A stretch of DNA of 64,000 nucleotides from Kordiimonas laminariae (GTDB lineage Bacteria > Pseudomonadota > Alphaproteobacteria > Sphingomonadales > Kordiimonadaceae). The first letter of the stretch is position 1; the number at the start of each line of letters is the position of its first letter. Of this stretch, positions 38,345 through 46,202 are shown piece after piece. Where the stretch lies: the NCBI RefSeq assembly GCF_023008165.1, contig NZ_JAKQZA010000002.1, forward strand, positions 372,001 through 436,000, read 5' to 3'. Below the pieces are notes generated by a model that was given only the letters and a program-made list of their open reading frames with translations, made no database searches and was not told the DNA's origin. The position numbers and the translations under genes were made by a program.

Positions 38345-39897
38345 TATTCTTCTTCCTTTGCAGTCACATTATCCAGAGAACCACCCGCCATCAGGAGGCC
38401 GAGAGTTTTCTCGTCAGCGTCTTCCACCGGAAGCACACCCGTAATTTCACCTTCGCACATCACTGCAATACGGTCAGAAATCGCTAGAAGTTCATCGAGA
38501 TCAGCAGACACTACAAGCATCGCTTTTCCAGCATTTCTAAGCTCGGTGATCTGATCATGAATCTTCGTTACGGCACCGATATCAACACCACGTGTAGGCT
38601 GGCCAATAACCATCAACTGCGGATCACGTGCAATTTCACGCGCGATCACGACTTTCTGCTGGTTACCACCAGAGAAGGAACCAATTTCCAAGTTAGGATT
38701 ACGCGGGCGCACATCCTGACTTTCAAAATAGTCAGCTGCTTTTTGTGCAATATGCTTTAGCTTTAAAACACCACGAGAAACAAAATCAGGTTCACGCTGA
38801 TAACCAAGGATAATGTTTTCCTTGGCTGACATGCTTTCAACTACACCTGTTTTCAGGCGGTCTTCAGCTACATGTGCCATACCCATGCGGCGCAGTGTGA
38901 TTGGATCAGTAGTGATACTGTCCGTCGCTACAACATCACCGGAAAAACTAATGCTACCTGAGGCGATACCGCGAAGCCCGGTTACCACTTCAAGAAGCTC
39001 AGTCTGGCCGTTTCCTGCTACACCAGCAATTCCCAGTACTTCACCATCATGTACATCAAGAGAAACATTCTTTAGCGCGGCATGCCCTTGGTCATTACAA
39101 GCATTAACCTGATGGAGCGAAAGGCGAGCAGCAGTTGCGCCGTGGCTTTCTCGAGCCACTTCCCGCACCACTTTCGCGCCAACCATCAATTCCGCCAGTT
39201 CTTCACAGGATGTTTCTGATGTTTTACGACGCGCGACAACCTTACCGGCCCGAATAACGGTTACATCATCAGTTGTTGCCATAATTTCGTGTAGCTTATG
39301 AGTTACGAAAAGAACGGTTTTACCCTGCTCTCTGAGAAGTTTCACAAGCTCAAACAATTGCTCACATTCTTGAGGAGTAAGTACTGCTGTTGGCTCATCT
39401 AGAATGAGGATTTCCGCGCCTTTATAAAGAGCCTTCAAAATCTCAGCGCGCTGGCGCACACCCACAGCCAAATTCTCAACAGGTTCATCCAGCGGCAGGT
39501 CAAAGCCGAATTTTTCTTCCAGTTCTATAAGAGCTTTACGGGCATCTTCCTTCGCTTCATCAAGCTTGCTGGAAGTCTCAGCACCCAGAATAATATTCTC
39601 TAGCACCGTAAATGGTTCAACCAACATAAAATGCTGATGTACCATACCTACGCCCCGTGCCATGGCATCAGCCGGGTTTACGAAACTTACGTGCTCCCCT
39701 TGCACCAAAACATCACCAGAGTCTGGTGTGTAAAATCCAAACAGCATTTTAAGCAGTGTCGATTTACCAGCGCCGTTTTCCCCCACAATACCGTGGACAG
39801 TGCCTTTACCAACCTGCAAGCTAATACCATCATTCGCGCGAACTGCTCCAAAACGCTTGGAAAGCTCGCGCGTTTCAATTGCTAAAACTTCAGACAT
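38344..39897 (-). CDS. Nucleoside ABC transporter ATP-binding protein (NupO-type)
   Basis: 517 aa with two fused nucleotide-binding domains, as in NupO/MglA/RbsA. The first half has Walker A GENGAGKSTLLKML (about 38-51), LAVGVRQRAEILKAL and LILDEPTAVL. The second half has the degenerate Walker A GVAGNGQTELLEV lacking Lys, normal for this family, with a clear SGGNQQK signature. It powers import of nucleosides bound by the BMP lipoprotein-like protein upstream. Confidence 0.94.
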   Translation of the reverse strand: MSEVLAIETRELSKRFGAVRANDGISLQVGKGTVHGIVGENGAGKSTLLKMLFGFYTPDSGDVLVQGEHVSFVNPADAMARGVGMVHQHFMLVEPFTVLENIILGAETSSKLDEAKEDARKALIELEEKFGFDLPLDEPVENLAVGVRQRAEILKALYKGAEILILDEPTAVLTPQECEQLFELVKLLREQGKTVLFVTHKLHEIMATTDDVTVIRAGKVVARRKTSETSCEELAELMVGAKVVREVARESHGATAARLSLHQVNACNDQGHAALKNVSLDVHDGEVLGIAGVAGNGQTELLEVVTGLRGIASGSISFSGDVVATDSITTDPITLRRMGMAHVAEDRLKTGVVESMSAKENIILGYQREPDFVSRGVLKLKHIAQKAADYFESQDVRPRNPNLEIGSFSGGNQQKVVIAREIARDPQLMVIGQPTRGVDIGAVTKIHDQITELRNAGKAMLVVSADLDELLAISDRIAVMCEGEITGVLPVEDADEKTLGLLMAGGSLDNVTAKEEE

Positions 39898-39928
39898 ACT
39901 GTTTTCAGTATCCCGCTTTCACTTCTTC

Positions 39929-40930
39929 TTAGTGACCAGAGTTGCTGCCAGCAACATCACCTACAACGATTTCACCGCTGATGATTTTGCTTTTAGCGTC
40001 TTCAAGCTTCGTTTTCATGTCAGCCGTAATAAGGCCGTCATTATGCTCATCAAGAGCAAAATCAACGCCGCCTTCTTTAAGCCCCATTACACGGTGCCCA
40101 GATTTCCAGTTACCTTCTTTTGCTTCTTTCATCGCTTGATAAACGGCTAAATCAACGCGTTTCATCATGCTTGTAAGTACACTGCCCGGAGCAACATGGT
40201 TCTGATTACTGTCCACACCAATCGCCAGCTTACCGTTATCTTTCGCGGCCTGAATAACACCAAGGCCTGATGGGCCAGCAGCTGAGAAGATAACATCTAC
40301 ACCACGTGAATATTGCGAGCGCGCCATTTCAGAGGCTTTAATTGGGTCATTCCATGCAGCTGGTGTTGTACCCACATAGTTTTCAACGAAGTTCAAATCA
40401 TCGCGAATATATTTCGCGCCTTCTACATATCCCTGTTCGAAACGACGAATCAGTGGAATATCCATACCGCCAATGAAACCAATATTCTTTGATTCGGTCT
40501 TCATTGCGGCAATCATGCCTACCAGAAACGAACCTTCGTTTTCCTTGAATGTAATCGACTGAACATTCGGCAAATCAATGATGGCATCAATCACCGTGAA
40601 CTTCACATTCGGATATCTTTTAGCTACATTTTTCACAGCTACAGAATAGCCAACGCCTACCGCTACGATTACGTCCGCTTTACGGCGCGCAAAACGCTTC
40701 AACGCTTGCTCATACTGGGTTTCGCTATTTGGCTCAAAGTCGCGGTACGCATCGCCAAATTCGTTTTTGAATTGCTCAGCGCCGTTATGCGCAGCTTCAT
40801 TGAATGACTTATCGAATTTACCGCCAATATCGTAAAGAAGAACTGGCTTAAAATCCTGTGCTGCAGCTACAGCCGTCGCTGTTACAGTAAGGGCGAGGGC
40901 AACACCCATCTGCTTCAAAATTTTTTTCAT
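39929..40930 (-). CDS. BMP-family nucleoside-binding protein of the ABC importer
   Basis: 333 aa from the ATG at 40930 (GGAG 9 bases upstream). It has a signal peptide ending TAVAAA|QDF and no lipobox, so it is a soluble periplasmic protein. The Bmp/PnrA motifs KSFNEAAHNGAEQF, VGVGYSVAVKNVA and FIGGMDIPLI are present; PnrA-type members bind purine and pyrimidine nucleosides. It is the first gene of the eight-gene operon running to 32445. The promoter lies in the 150-bp divergent region with two RutR-box-like sites. Confidence 0.93.
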   Translation of the reverse strand: MKKILKQMGVALALTVTATAVAAAQDFKPVLLYDIGGKFDKSFNEAAHNGAEQFKNEFGDAYRDFEPNSETQYEQALKRFARRKADVIVAVGVGYSVAVKNVAKRYPNVKFTVIDAIIDLPNVQSITFKENEGSFLVGMIAAMKTESKNIGFIGGMDIPLIRRFEQGYVEGAKYIRDDLNFVENYVGTTPAAWNDPIKASEMARSQYSRGVDVIFSAAGPSGLGVIQAAKDNGKLAIGVDSNQNHVAPGSVLTSMMKRVDLAVYQAMKEAKEGNWKSGHRVMGLKEGGVDFALDEHNDGLITADMKTKLEDAKSKIISGEIVVGDVAGSNSGH

Positions 40931-41012
40931 GACTTTTAACTCCGCGGAGGCACAATATTGTATATGGTTATATATGCCCCGAAATCGATCGAAGGCGCAA
41001 GGGAACCAGAGC

Positions 41013-41028
41013 AAGACCGCTTGGTCAA
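41013..41028. promoter_or_regulatory. RutR-box-like site 3 (importer/upp divergent promoter)
   Basis: AAGACCGCTTGGTCAA has the palindromic core GACC-GCTT-GGTC and fits 11 of 14 RutR-box positions; the left outer TT is AA. Its centre is exactly 22 bp, two helical turns, from site 4. Confidence 0.5.
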
Positions 41029-41034
41029 CCATTT

Positions 41035-41050
41035 TTGACACAACTGTCAA
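41035..41050. promoter_or_regulatory. RutR-box-like site 4 (importer/upp divergent promoter)
   Basis: TTGACA-CAAC-TGTCAA is a perfect 6-bp inverted repeat with the TTGAC-N6-GTCAA frame (10 of 14 RutR-box positions). Its left arm could also be the -35 element toward upp. Confidence 0.6.
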
Positions 41051-41081
41051 GATTCAGTCGACAATTGGAGGCGAAAGTCTT

Positions 41082-41123
41082 ATGAACGGTGCAATTTCAG
41101 TTCCAACGAGGTTCACACTATGA
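41082..41123 (+). CDS. 13-codon upstream ORF overlapping upp
   Basis: ATG at 41082 with GGAGG 10 bases upstream opens [13 protein letters not shown], and its TGA overlaps the upp ATG (ATGA). The ribosome site of this ORF is stronger than that of upp (GAGG). Termination-reinitiation or a regulatory leader peptide are the likely purposes. No codon run of one amino acid and no obvious attenuator hairpin were seen, so simple translational coupling is favoured. Confidence 0.5.
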   Translation: MNGAISVPTRFTL

Positions 41124-41758
41124 CCGAACAAGTAACAGTAGTTGACCATCCGCTTGTTCAGCACAAGCTAACATTGTTGCGCCGTAAAGAGGCCAGCACA
41201 TCCGAATTCCGCAAACTCCTGCGTGAGATTGGCCTGTTCCTTGGCTATGAAGCCCTGCGCGACCTGCCACTTGGTAAAATCCAGATTGAAACGCCAGTTT
41301 GCCCAACAGAAGCACCAGTTCTTGCAGGTAAGAAACTTACCTTCATCTCTGTGCTTCGCGCCGGTGATGGCCTGCTTGGCCCTATGCTGGACCTAGTTCC
41401 TTCTGCGCGTGTTGGCCAAATTGGCTTGGCCCGTGATGAAGAAACTCTTCAGCCAACCAAATATTTCTTCAAAGTCCCAAAGGACACAAGCTCTCGCGTA
41501 AATGTGGTGCTTGATCCAATGCTTGCGACTGGCCACTCAGCAGTGCGTGCCGTGCAAGAGATGAAAGACATTGGCGCGAAAGACATTCGTTTTGTTTGCT
41601 TGCTGGCTGCTCCAGAAGGCATTAAAACTTTTGTTGAAGCGCATCCTGACGTGCCTGTAATTACTGCAAGCATTGATGAGCGTCTGGACGAAAATGCGTA
41701 CATTGTGCCGGGTCTTGGCGACGCTGGCGACAGACTATTTGGAACTAAAGGGGCCTAA
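41120..41758 (+). CDS. upp: Uracil phosphoribosyltransferase
   Basis: Salvages uracil to UMP with PRPP in the cytoplasm. It is 212 aa, the normal length. The PRPP loop [12 protein letters not shown] and the C-terminal uracil-binding region ([15 protein letters not shown]) are intact. It is the first main gene of upp-gpt-pnp, divergent from the nucleoside importer. It captures uracil released from uridine and deoxyuridine. Confidence 0.96.
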   Translation: MTEQVTVVDHPLVQHKLTLLRRKEASTSEFRKLLREIGLFLGYEALRDLPLGKIQIETPVCPTEAPVLAGKKLTFISVLRAGDGLLGPMLDLVPSARVGQIGLARDEETLQPTKYFFKVPKDTSSRVNVVLDPMLATGHSAVRAVQEMKDIGAKDIRFVCLLAAPEGIKTFVEAHPDVPVITASIDERLDENAYIVPGLGDAGDRLFGTKGA

Positions 41759-41763
41759 GCCAA

Positions 41764-42318
41764 ATGAGTGTTGTAAAAAAATATGTAACTGCGCAGGAAC
41801 TGTTGGACGATTCGTTCCAGCTAGGTCTGCAAATTCTGAAGAGTGATTTCCGTCCAAAATTTATCGTTGGTGTTTGGCGTGGCGGAACCCCAACAGGGAT
41901 CGCTGTTCAAGAGATCCTAGATTACTACGGTGTGGATACAGATCATATCGCCATCCGTACTTCCAGCTACATTGGCATGCAGCAACAAAAAGAAGTAAAG
42001 GTACACGGCCTTGAATATATCATTGCCAACATCAATCATGATGACAGCCTTCTAATCGTTGACGATGTATTTGATAGTGGTCGCTCTATTGATGCTATTA
42101 TCAAGCACCTGCACGAAAAATGTCGCCGCAACACACCAGAGACAATCAAGATTGCCACTGTGTTCTATAAGCCAGCACGTAATGTGACTGAGCTGACACC
42201 TGATTTCTACTGCCATGAAACAGATGATTGGCTCGTGTTCCCACACGAACTGTCTGACATGTCAAAAGACGAAATCCGTGAACATAAAGGCATCGATCTT
42301 CCTGAGATTGACGTTTAA
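41764..42318 (+). CDS. Hypoxanthine/guanine-type phosphoribosyltransferase
   Basis: A 184-aa type I phosphoribosyltransferase with PRPP motif LLIVDDVFDSGRSI and VGVWRGGTPTG. It lies 5 bp after upp and just before purine nucleoside phosphorylase, so it most likely converts the purine base released by that enzyme to a nucleotide. It is not a typical E. coli Hpt or Gpt in sequence; xanthine or other purine specificity cannot be told from the motifs. Confidence 0.82.
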   Translation: MSVVKKYVTAQELLDDSFQLGLQILKSDFRPKFIVGVWRGGTPTGIAVQEILDYYGVDTDHIAIRTSSYIGMQQQKEVKVHGLEYIIANINHDDSLLIVDDVFDSGRSIDAIIKHLHEKCRRNTPETIKIATVFYKPARNVTELTPDFYCHETDDWLVFPHELSDMSKDEIREHKGIDLPEIDV

Positions 42319-42359
42319 CCCATTGACCATTTGTGTCTGAGATATAGCGAGAATCCCCC

Positions 42360-43181
42360 ATGAGCTACGAAGACGTACAAACCTGTGCTTCCTTTATCCG
42401 TGAAAAACTGGATGGCGCTGTGCCAACAGTTGCCATGGTTCTAGGTAGCGGCCTAAATGATCTGGCAGACAGCATCGAAAACCCAACTATCCTTTCGTAT
42501 GCAGACCTTCCCGGTTTCCCGAAGCCAACAGTGGAAGGCCACGCTGGTCGCATGCTTATTGGCAAGCTAGGCGGAAAAGGTGTGATCTGCATGCAGGGGC
42601 GTGCTCATGCCTACGAAGGCCACGATAATTATAAGCTTGCGTTTTCAACGCGTGTTCTATGGGCGCTTGGAGTGGAAATCCTTGTTCTTACAAACGCTGC
42701 TGGTAGCCTAGATGAAGAAGCAGGCCCAGGTAGCTTGATGGCGATTACTGATCACATCAACTTCTCAGGCGTTAACCCACTTGTTGGTATCAATGATGAA
42801 CGCTTCGGCCCTCGTTTCAGCGACATGACTGCTGCATGGGACAAGGAACTTACAGATGATCTGCGCAAATGTGCAGAACAACTGAGCATAAAGCTTCATG
42901 AAGGTACATACCTGATGGCAAAAGGCCCTAACTTTGAAACACCGGCAGAAATCAAGGCCTTCCGTGTTTGGGGTGCAAATGCTGTTGGCATGTCTACTGT
43001 TCCTGAATGTCTCGTTGCACGCCACTGTGGTATGCGTGTGTGCGGTGTAAGCTCTATCACCAACTATGCTGCTGGCATGACAGGTAATGAACTGACACAC
43101 GATGAAACAATGGAATTCGGCGCAATTGCTGCTGTAAACTTAGGCAAACTACTGAAGGCATTTGCTGAAAAAGTAGCGTAA
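42360..43181 (+). CDS. punA: Purine nucleoside phosphorylase (trimeric type)
   Basis: Cleaves inosine, guanosine and their deoxy forms with phosphate to base and (deoxy)ribose-1-phosphate. 273 aa, PNP family II. Motifs: VLGSGLNDLAD (phosphate loop), HAGRMLIGKLGG, QGRAHAYEGH, and the purine-site segment TYLMAKGPNFETPAEI with GMSTVPE. It is last in the upp run and is closed by a strong terminator. Its sugar product enters DeoB. Confidence 0.94.
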   Translation: MSYEDVQTCASFIREKLDGAVPTVAMVLGSGLNDLADSIENPTILSYADLPGFPKPTVEGHAGRMLIGKLGGKGVICMQGRAHAYEGHDNYKLAFSTRVLWALGVEILVLTNAAGSLDEEAGPGSLMAITDHINFSGVNPLVGINDERFGPRFSDMTAAWDKELTDDLRKCAEQLSIKLHEGTYLMAKGPNFETPAEIKAFRVWGANAVGMSTVPECLVARHCGMRVCGVSSITNYAAGMTGNELTHDETMEFGAIAAVNLGKLLKAFAEKVA

Positions 43182-43203
43182 CATCGTATTCAAACTGTTT
43201 TAG

Positions 43204-43234
43204 AAGGGAAGCTCAATCGGGCTTCCCTTTTTTT
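43204..43234 (+). terminator. Terminator of the upp operon
   Basis: AAGGGAAGC / GCTTCCCTT (9-bp stem, 8-base loop) followed by a T-run. Confidence 0.93.
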
Positions 43235-43280
43235 ATGCCTTGTTCCATAACTATGCCTCAGACTGGTTTGGGAGGGCTTT

Positions 43281-44192
43281 ATGAAATCAATCGCAATTAG
43301 CTCAATGTTTTTATTGAGTACTGCGCTATCTGCATCGGCACATGCAGATATGACAGTTGTTTTACTAGGCACTGGCACCCCAAACCCTGTTCCTGAACGC
43401 GCTGGTGCTGCAACCGCTGTGATTGTTGGCGGAAAACCCTGGATCATTGATGCAGGGCCTGGTGTTGTAAGGCGCATATCCGCCGCAGAGCGAAACGGTA
43501 TAAAAGCGCTGGCGCAGCCGAATTTATCCCGAGCCCTGCTCACTCACTTGCACTCTGATCATACACTCGGTTTGCCCGATCTTATCTATTCACCATGGAC
43601 GTTAGAGCGTACAGAACCGCTTAAAATTTATGGCCCCAAGGGCACAGTCCAAATGGTAGATTTTATCCAAAAGGCATACAGTGAAGATGTTAACATTCGT
43701 ATTGAGGGAACTGAACCAGCAAACACGACTGGGTGGCAAGTAGATGCTTCAGATGCCACACTTGGTATTATATATAAAGACGATGCTCTTACGATAGAGG
43801 CTATCCCTGTTTGCCACGGTGATTGGAAGGAAGCGTACGGCTTCAAATTTACTCATGAAGGAAAATCAGTCGTTATTTCTGGCGACACTACTTATTGCCC
43901 TGCTCTTGAAGAAGCAGCAAAAGATGCAGACCTGTTGATTCATGAAGTATATGATGCTGAGGCGCTCGCCAAACGCACCGAGGATTGGCAAGCATACCAC
44001 AAAGCCGCTCATACCTCTGGCCCAGACGTGGGAAAACTCGCGAGCAACGCCAACGTTAAGCATTTAGTGCTTCATCACCAGTTGGTTTGGAGTGGCAGCA
44101 AAGATGCTGTGATAAATCAGATACGGCAAACCTATGGTGGTGACCTGACATGGGGGGAAGATTTAATGGTGTTTAAACTCGGGAAGGAATAA
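43281..44192 (+). CDS. Exported metallo-beta-lactamase-fold hydrolase (RNase Z-like)
   Basis: 303 aa with a signal peptide (SASAHA, near residue 22). The MBL zinc motif is THLHSDHTLGLPD, with further ligands in SGDTTYC and HLVLHHQ. The N-terminal VVLLGTGTPNPVPERAGAA is typical of the RNase Z/arylsulfatase-like MBL branch; with a signal peptide it acts in the periplasm, so tRNA is not the substrate. It might cleave phosphodiesters or esters. Single gene whose stop codon lies inside its terminator. Confidence 0.85.
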   Translation: MKSIAISSMFLLSTALSASAHADMTVVLLGTGTPNPVPERAGAATAVIVGGKPWIIDAGPGVVRRISAAERNGIKALAQPNLSRALLTHLHSDHTLGLPDLIYSPWTLERTEPLKIYGPKGTVQMVDFIQKAYSEDVNIRIEGTEPANTTGWQVDASDATLGIIYKDDALTIEAIPVCHGDWKEAYGFKFTHEGKSVVISGDTTYCPALEEAAKDADLLIHEVYDAEALAKRTEDWQAYHKAAHTSGPDVGKLASNANVKHLVLHHQLVWSGSKDAVINQIRQTYGGDLTWGEDLMVFKLGKE

Positions 44193-44211
44193 GCGGCCAA
44201 AGCCGCTTATT
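44188..44211. terminator. Bidirectional terminator after the MBL gene
   Basis: AATAAGCGGC-CAAA-GCCGCTTATT is a perfect 10-bp stem with a tetraloop. It contains the MBL stop codon and abuts the convergent orphan gene's stop. Confidence 0.88.
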
Positions 44212-44212
44212 A

Positions 44213-44701
44213 TCAAGCCGCCTGATAAAATCGCCTTTCAGGGCTATAGGACAAGCAGTCATTTTTACCAAACTCAAACAGCATGAACAGATCATCAGTC
44301 GGTTCAAAACCATAGAAATCTGGATCAATATTTAGGTGAAAACCACTTGTGAAGTGCAGTTCAAAACAGTCATCGTGTTCATCATACTCAAAGGCCGTTA
44401 AATACTCACCTTCAAGCTGGCTGAGAACTGCGCCGGCCAATGCGTTATCACTTTCCCGGCGCCACAGAATACGTGATCCATTTTTGTGCAAGTCCCAATC
44501 ACACATATATATCCAGAAGTGCCAATCGAATTGGGCTTGCTCAGTAATCGCGTCCTTACCTCGAACGTTTCCAAGATCAAGAGTAATAAAACCACCAACG
44601 CCTCTGCGAGCTTGTGCTACCTTTTGCGGCAGTACAGCTTTAAAGGCCTCATAACGGTCCAGCGCTCGGGCTGGAGTAGGTAAGTAATGGATCGCACTCA
44701 T
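44213..44701 (-). CDS. Protein of unknown function beside NADAR gene
   Basis: 162 aa, soluble, acidic, with no signal peptide or membrane segment. It is rich in aromatic and acidic residues (FDWHFWIYMCDWDLHK; AFEYDEHDDCFELHF; GFEPTDDLFMLFEF). No family recognised. It starts at an ATG with a weak AGGA site, 28 bp after the NADAR gene stop on the same strand, so the two probably form an operon. A link to ADP-ribose chemistry would be guesswork. Confidence 0.65.
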   Translation of the reverse strand: MSAIHYLPTPARALDRYEAFKAVLPQKVAQARRGVGGFITLDLGNVRGKDAITEQAQFDWHFWIYMCDWDLHKNGSRILWRRESDNALAGAVLSQLEGEYLTAFEYDEHDDCFELHFTSGFHLNIDPDFYGFEPTDDLFMLFEFGKNDCLSYSPERRFYQAA

Positions 44702-44729
44702 GGCTATATCCTACACTAAATCTCTTCGA

Positions 44730-45185
44730 CTATCCACCGAGCGAGGGTAACGGTTCCCTAAGCTCATCACGGATTTTCATCAATATTTCACCAAGCCTAT
44801 TACGGCCCAAACCATCGGCACCAGCACCCCAATAACGGCTCATAGGGGAGGCTTCGATCAGTTCCTCATCTTCGGTTTCTTTCAGCTTTTCAGCCAACTG
44901 CTTGTGCTTTGAAAACTTTGCACGATTTGCGATCTCCATGATCTCATCGCGCACATCTTCCCAATCATGCCTTAAGGCGTCAGGGCGTGTACGCGCTAGG
45001 GATTTTGCTTCGAACGCATAGTCAGCTGTTCTGATTTTTTCACGCGTTGTTTCACATTTAAATCGCTGTGCCTGAACATAATGTTCAACGCTGCGCCAAT
45101 GTGTACCATCCAATTCAACAGCATGCTCTGAAGTTGTTCTAAAACCTTCGTAACTGTCTAAACGCGTATTGAAAAAGATTGCCAT
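44730..45185 (-). CDS. NADAR-family (YbiA-like) protein
   Basis: 151 aa. The family core is present: WRSVEHYVQAQRF (about 31-43), RPDALRHDWEDVRDEIM and the C-terminal YWGAGADGLGRNRLGEILMKIRDEL. NADAR proteins act on ADP-ribose-type N-glycosides: E. coli YbiA in riboflavin-intermediate metabolism, others in removing ADP-ribose from guanine. Good AGGAGG site. It is the first gene of a pair with an unknown 162-aa protein. The exact reaction here cannot be told. Confidence 0.88.
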   Translation of the reverse strand: MAIFFNTRLDSYEGFRTTSEHAVELDGTHWRSVEHYVQAQRFKCETTREKIRTADYAFEAKSLARTRPDALRHDWEDVRDEIMEIANRAKFSKHKQLAEKLKETEDEELIEASPMSRYWGAGADGLGRNRLGEILMKIRDELREPLPSLGG

Positions 45186-45322
45186 TTTTTCCTCCTATTC
45201 CTTCGGCAAATGAGAAACTCTGCTTTGCAATGATCGTGAACATAATTTTGTATTCACATTTTATATCGCCCGTAGGCATGGTAAAATTTTGTTCAGTATG
45301 TGCCCCTTTTAGGGCGGTTAAA

Positions 45323-45374
45323 GTGGTGAGCAGATTGAGCATGATTCCGACGTCAATATCATTCTGCTCACCAC
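45323..45374. terminator. Perfect 12-bp inverted repeat after the 69-aa ORF
   Basis: GTGGTGAGCAGA (45323-45334) and TCTGCTCACCAC (45363-45374) enclose a 28-base loop, 21 bp beyond the 69-aa ORF stop on the minus strand. Only TTTAAC follows, so it is a weak intrinsic terminator or an RNA-stabilising stem. Confidence 0.5.
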
Positions 45375-45394
45375 ACTGGAGCCTGTAGCTCCGC

Positions 45395-45604
45395 CTATCC
45401 TCTTGTATACTCGGGCTGCTGTTTTTCAGAGAGCGCCGCAAGCCCGGCCATCAGGCCACCAGTTCCCATGGCCGCCCGGTAGCGGGCTGAGATATCAGCG
45501 ACCATACCGCCAAAATCTGCAGCCAGCTTGGGGGAGCGCACACCATTCTCGCCAAAAAATGGGTGCCTAGGGGAAAACTGATTTTCAAAAACTTGCGCGT
45601 TCAT
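45395..45604 (-). CDS. Small protein of unknown function behind an attenuator
   Basis: 69 aa, no membrane segment; N-terminal polar/aromatic part (FSPRHPFFGENGVRSPK) and a small-residue helix (MGTGGLMAGLAAL) near the C-terminus. Not recognised. A GAGAAG site precedes the ATG. Its reality is supported by its surroundings: a sigma-70-type promoter, a leader ORF and a terminator/antiterminator upstream, and a 12-bp stem just downstream, all on the same strand. Confidence 0.5.
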   Translation of the reverse strand: MNAQVFENQFSPRHPFFGENGVRSPKLAADFGGMVADISARYRAAMGTGGLMAGLAALSEKQQPEYTRG

Positions 45605-45694
45605 TTTGCTTCTCGCTTCTTTTGCAGGGTTCCTATTCCTGCGGTCATTAATTCTGGTTGCGTTAGAGGTTAATTTCTGGGCTCAGGTAACAAA

Positions 45695-45729
45695 AAACCC
45701 TCTGGGACTTATCTGGTCCGAGAGGGTTT
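45695..45729 (-). terminator. Attenuator-type terminator upstream of the 69-aa ORF
   Basis: AAACCCTCTGGGAC and GTCCGAGAGGGTTT form a 14-bp stem with one G-G mismatch and a 7-base loop; on the minus strand a TTTTTT run follows. The promoter-proximal arm can instead pair with GTCCGAGGAGGG (45775-45786 on the minus strand; 11 bp, one bulged G), which would prevent termination. Confidence 0.75.
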
Positions 45730-45765
45730 CAATTCATTTCAGCTATTTTAACTTTTCACCAAGTT

Positions 45766-45906
45766 TTAGCTGTTCCCTCCTCGGACACACGTAATGACTA
45801 GTGCTGAGCGCATAAAGGCCTGCGCGCACTTTGTCAGTTGTGGTTTATATGTCCAAGTATGGGTCATTAATTCAAATCCGTTTACGGCATCTTTAGCCCG
45901 CACCAT
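45766..45906 (-). CDS. 46-codon leader ORF
   Basis: ATG at 45906 (minus) with AAAGGAA 5-8 bases upstream; TAA at 45766-45768. The peptide begins MVRAKDAVNGFELMTHTW and ends VITCVRGGNS. It shows no run of one amino acid. Its last codons contain the antiterminator arm, so a ribosome at the stop would mask that arm and favour the downstream terminator. It could be a regulatory leader peptide or a genuine small protein. Confidence 0.5.
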   Translation of the reverse strand: MVRAKDAVNGFELMTHTWTYKPQLTKCAQAFMRSALVITCVRGGNS

Positions 45907-45931
45907 GCGAGTTCCTTTGCCGAATGATTGC

Positions 45932-45961
45932 TGTATAGGCTGAAGCTGATCCAGCTGTCAA
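45932..45961 (-). promoter_or_regulatory. Sigma-70-type promoter of the leader/69-aa unit
   Basis: On the minus strand TTGACA (45956-45961), an 18-bp spacer and TATACA (45932-45937) give a start near 45925, about 20 bases before the leader ORF. The remainder of the gap 45962-46147 holds AAACTTT-cat-AAAGTTT (45973-45989 region), an alternating GC/CG stretch near 46034-46067 and no gene that I can support. Confidence 0.6.
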
Positions 45962-46147
45962 CACCCTTCATGAAACTTTCATAAAGTTTTTTAGTTACAA
46001 AGAAAACTTTTATTTCAAGCATAATATTGAACGGGTGCACATGCAGGCATGCGCGCGCTCACGCGGGTATTATATATACTCGCATAACACTGCATTATTC
46101 GACGGCCAGGTAAACTTCGAGTTTGGTGAAGGTCAATCGAATCAAAA

Positions 46148-46181
46148 AAAGAAGGAGATACCACAAGGCATCTCCTTCTTT
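46148..46181 (-). terminator. Terminator after the chemotaxis receptor gene
   Basis: AAAGAAGGAGAT / ATCTCCTTCTTT is a perfect 12-bp stem with a 10-base loop; a T-run follows on the minus strand, 22 bp after the stop. Confidence 0.92.
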
Positions 46182-46202
46182 CGAATACTCTAAGGACAAA
46201 TT

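Noticed and set aside
45139-45441. 100-aa minus-strand ORF between the NADAR gene and the 69-aa ORF
   Set aside because: It runs through the 12-bp inverted repeat and into the NADAR gene in another frame, with no good ribosome site.
45695-45729. Tryptophan-type attenuator
   Set aside because: The leader ORF has only one Trp codon and no trp gene follows; attenuation is kept as a hypothesis but without that amino acid.
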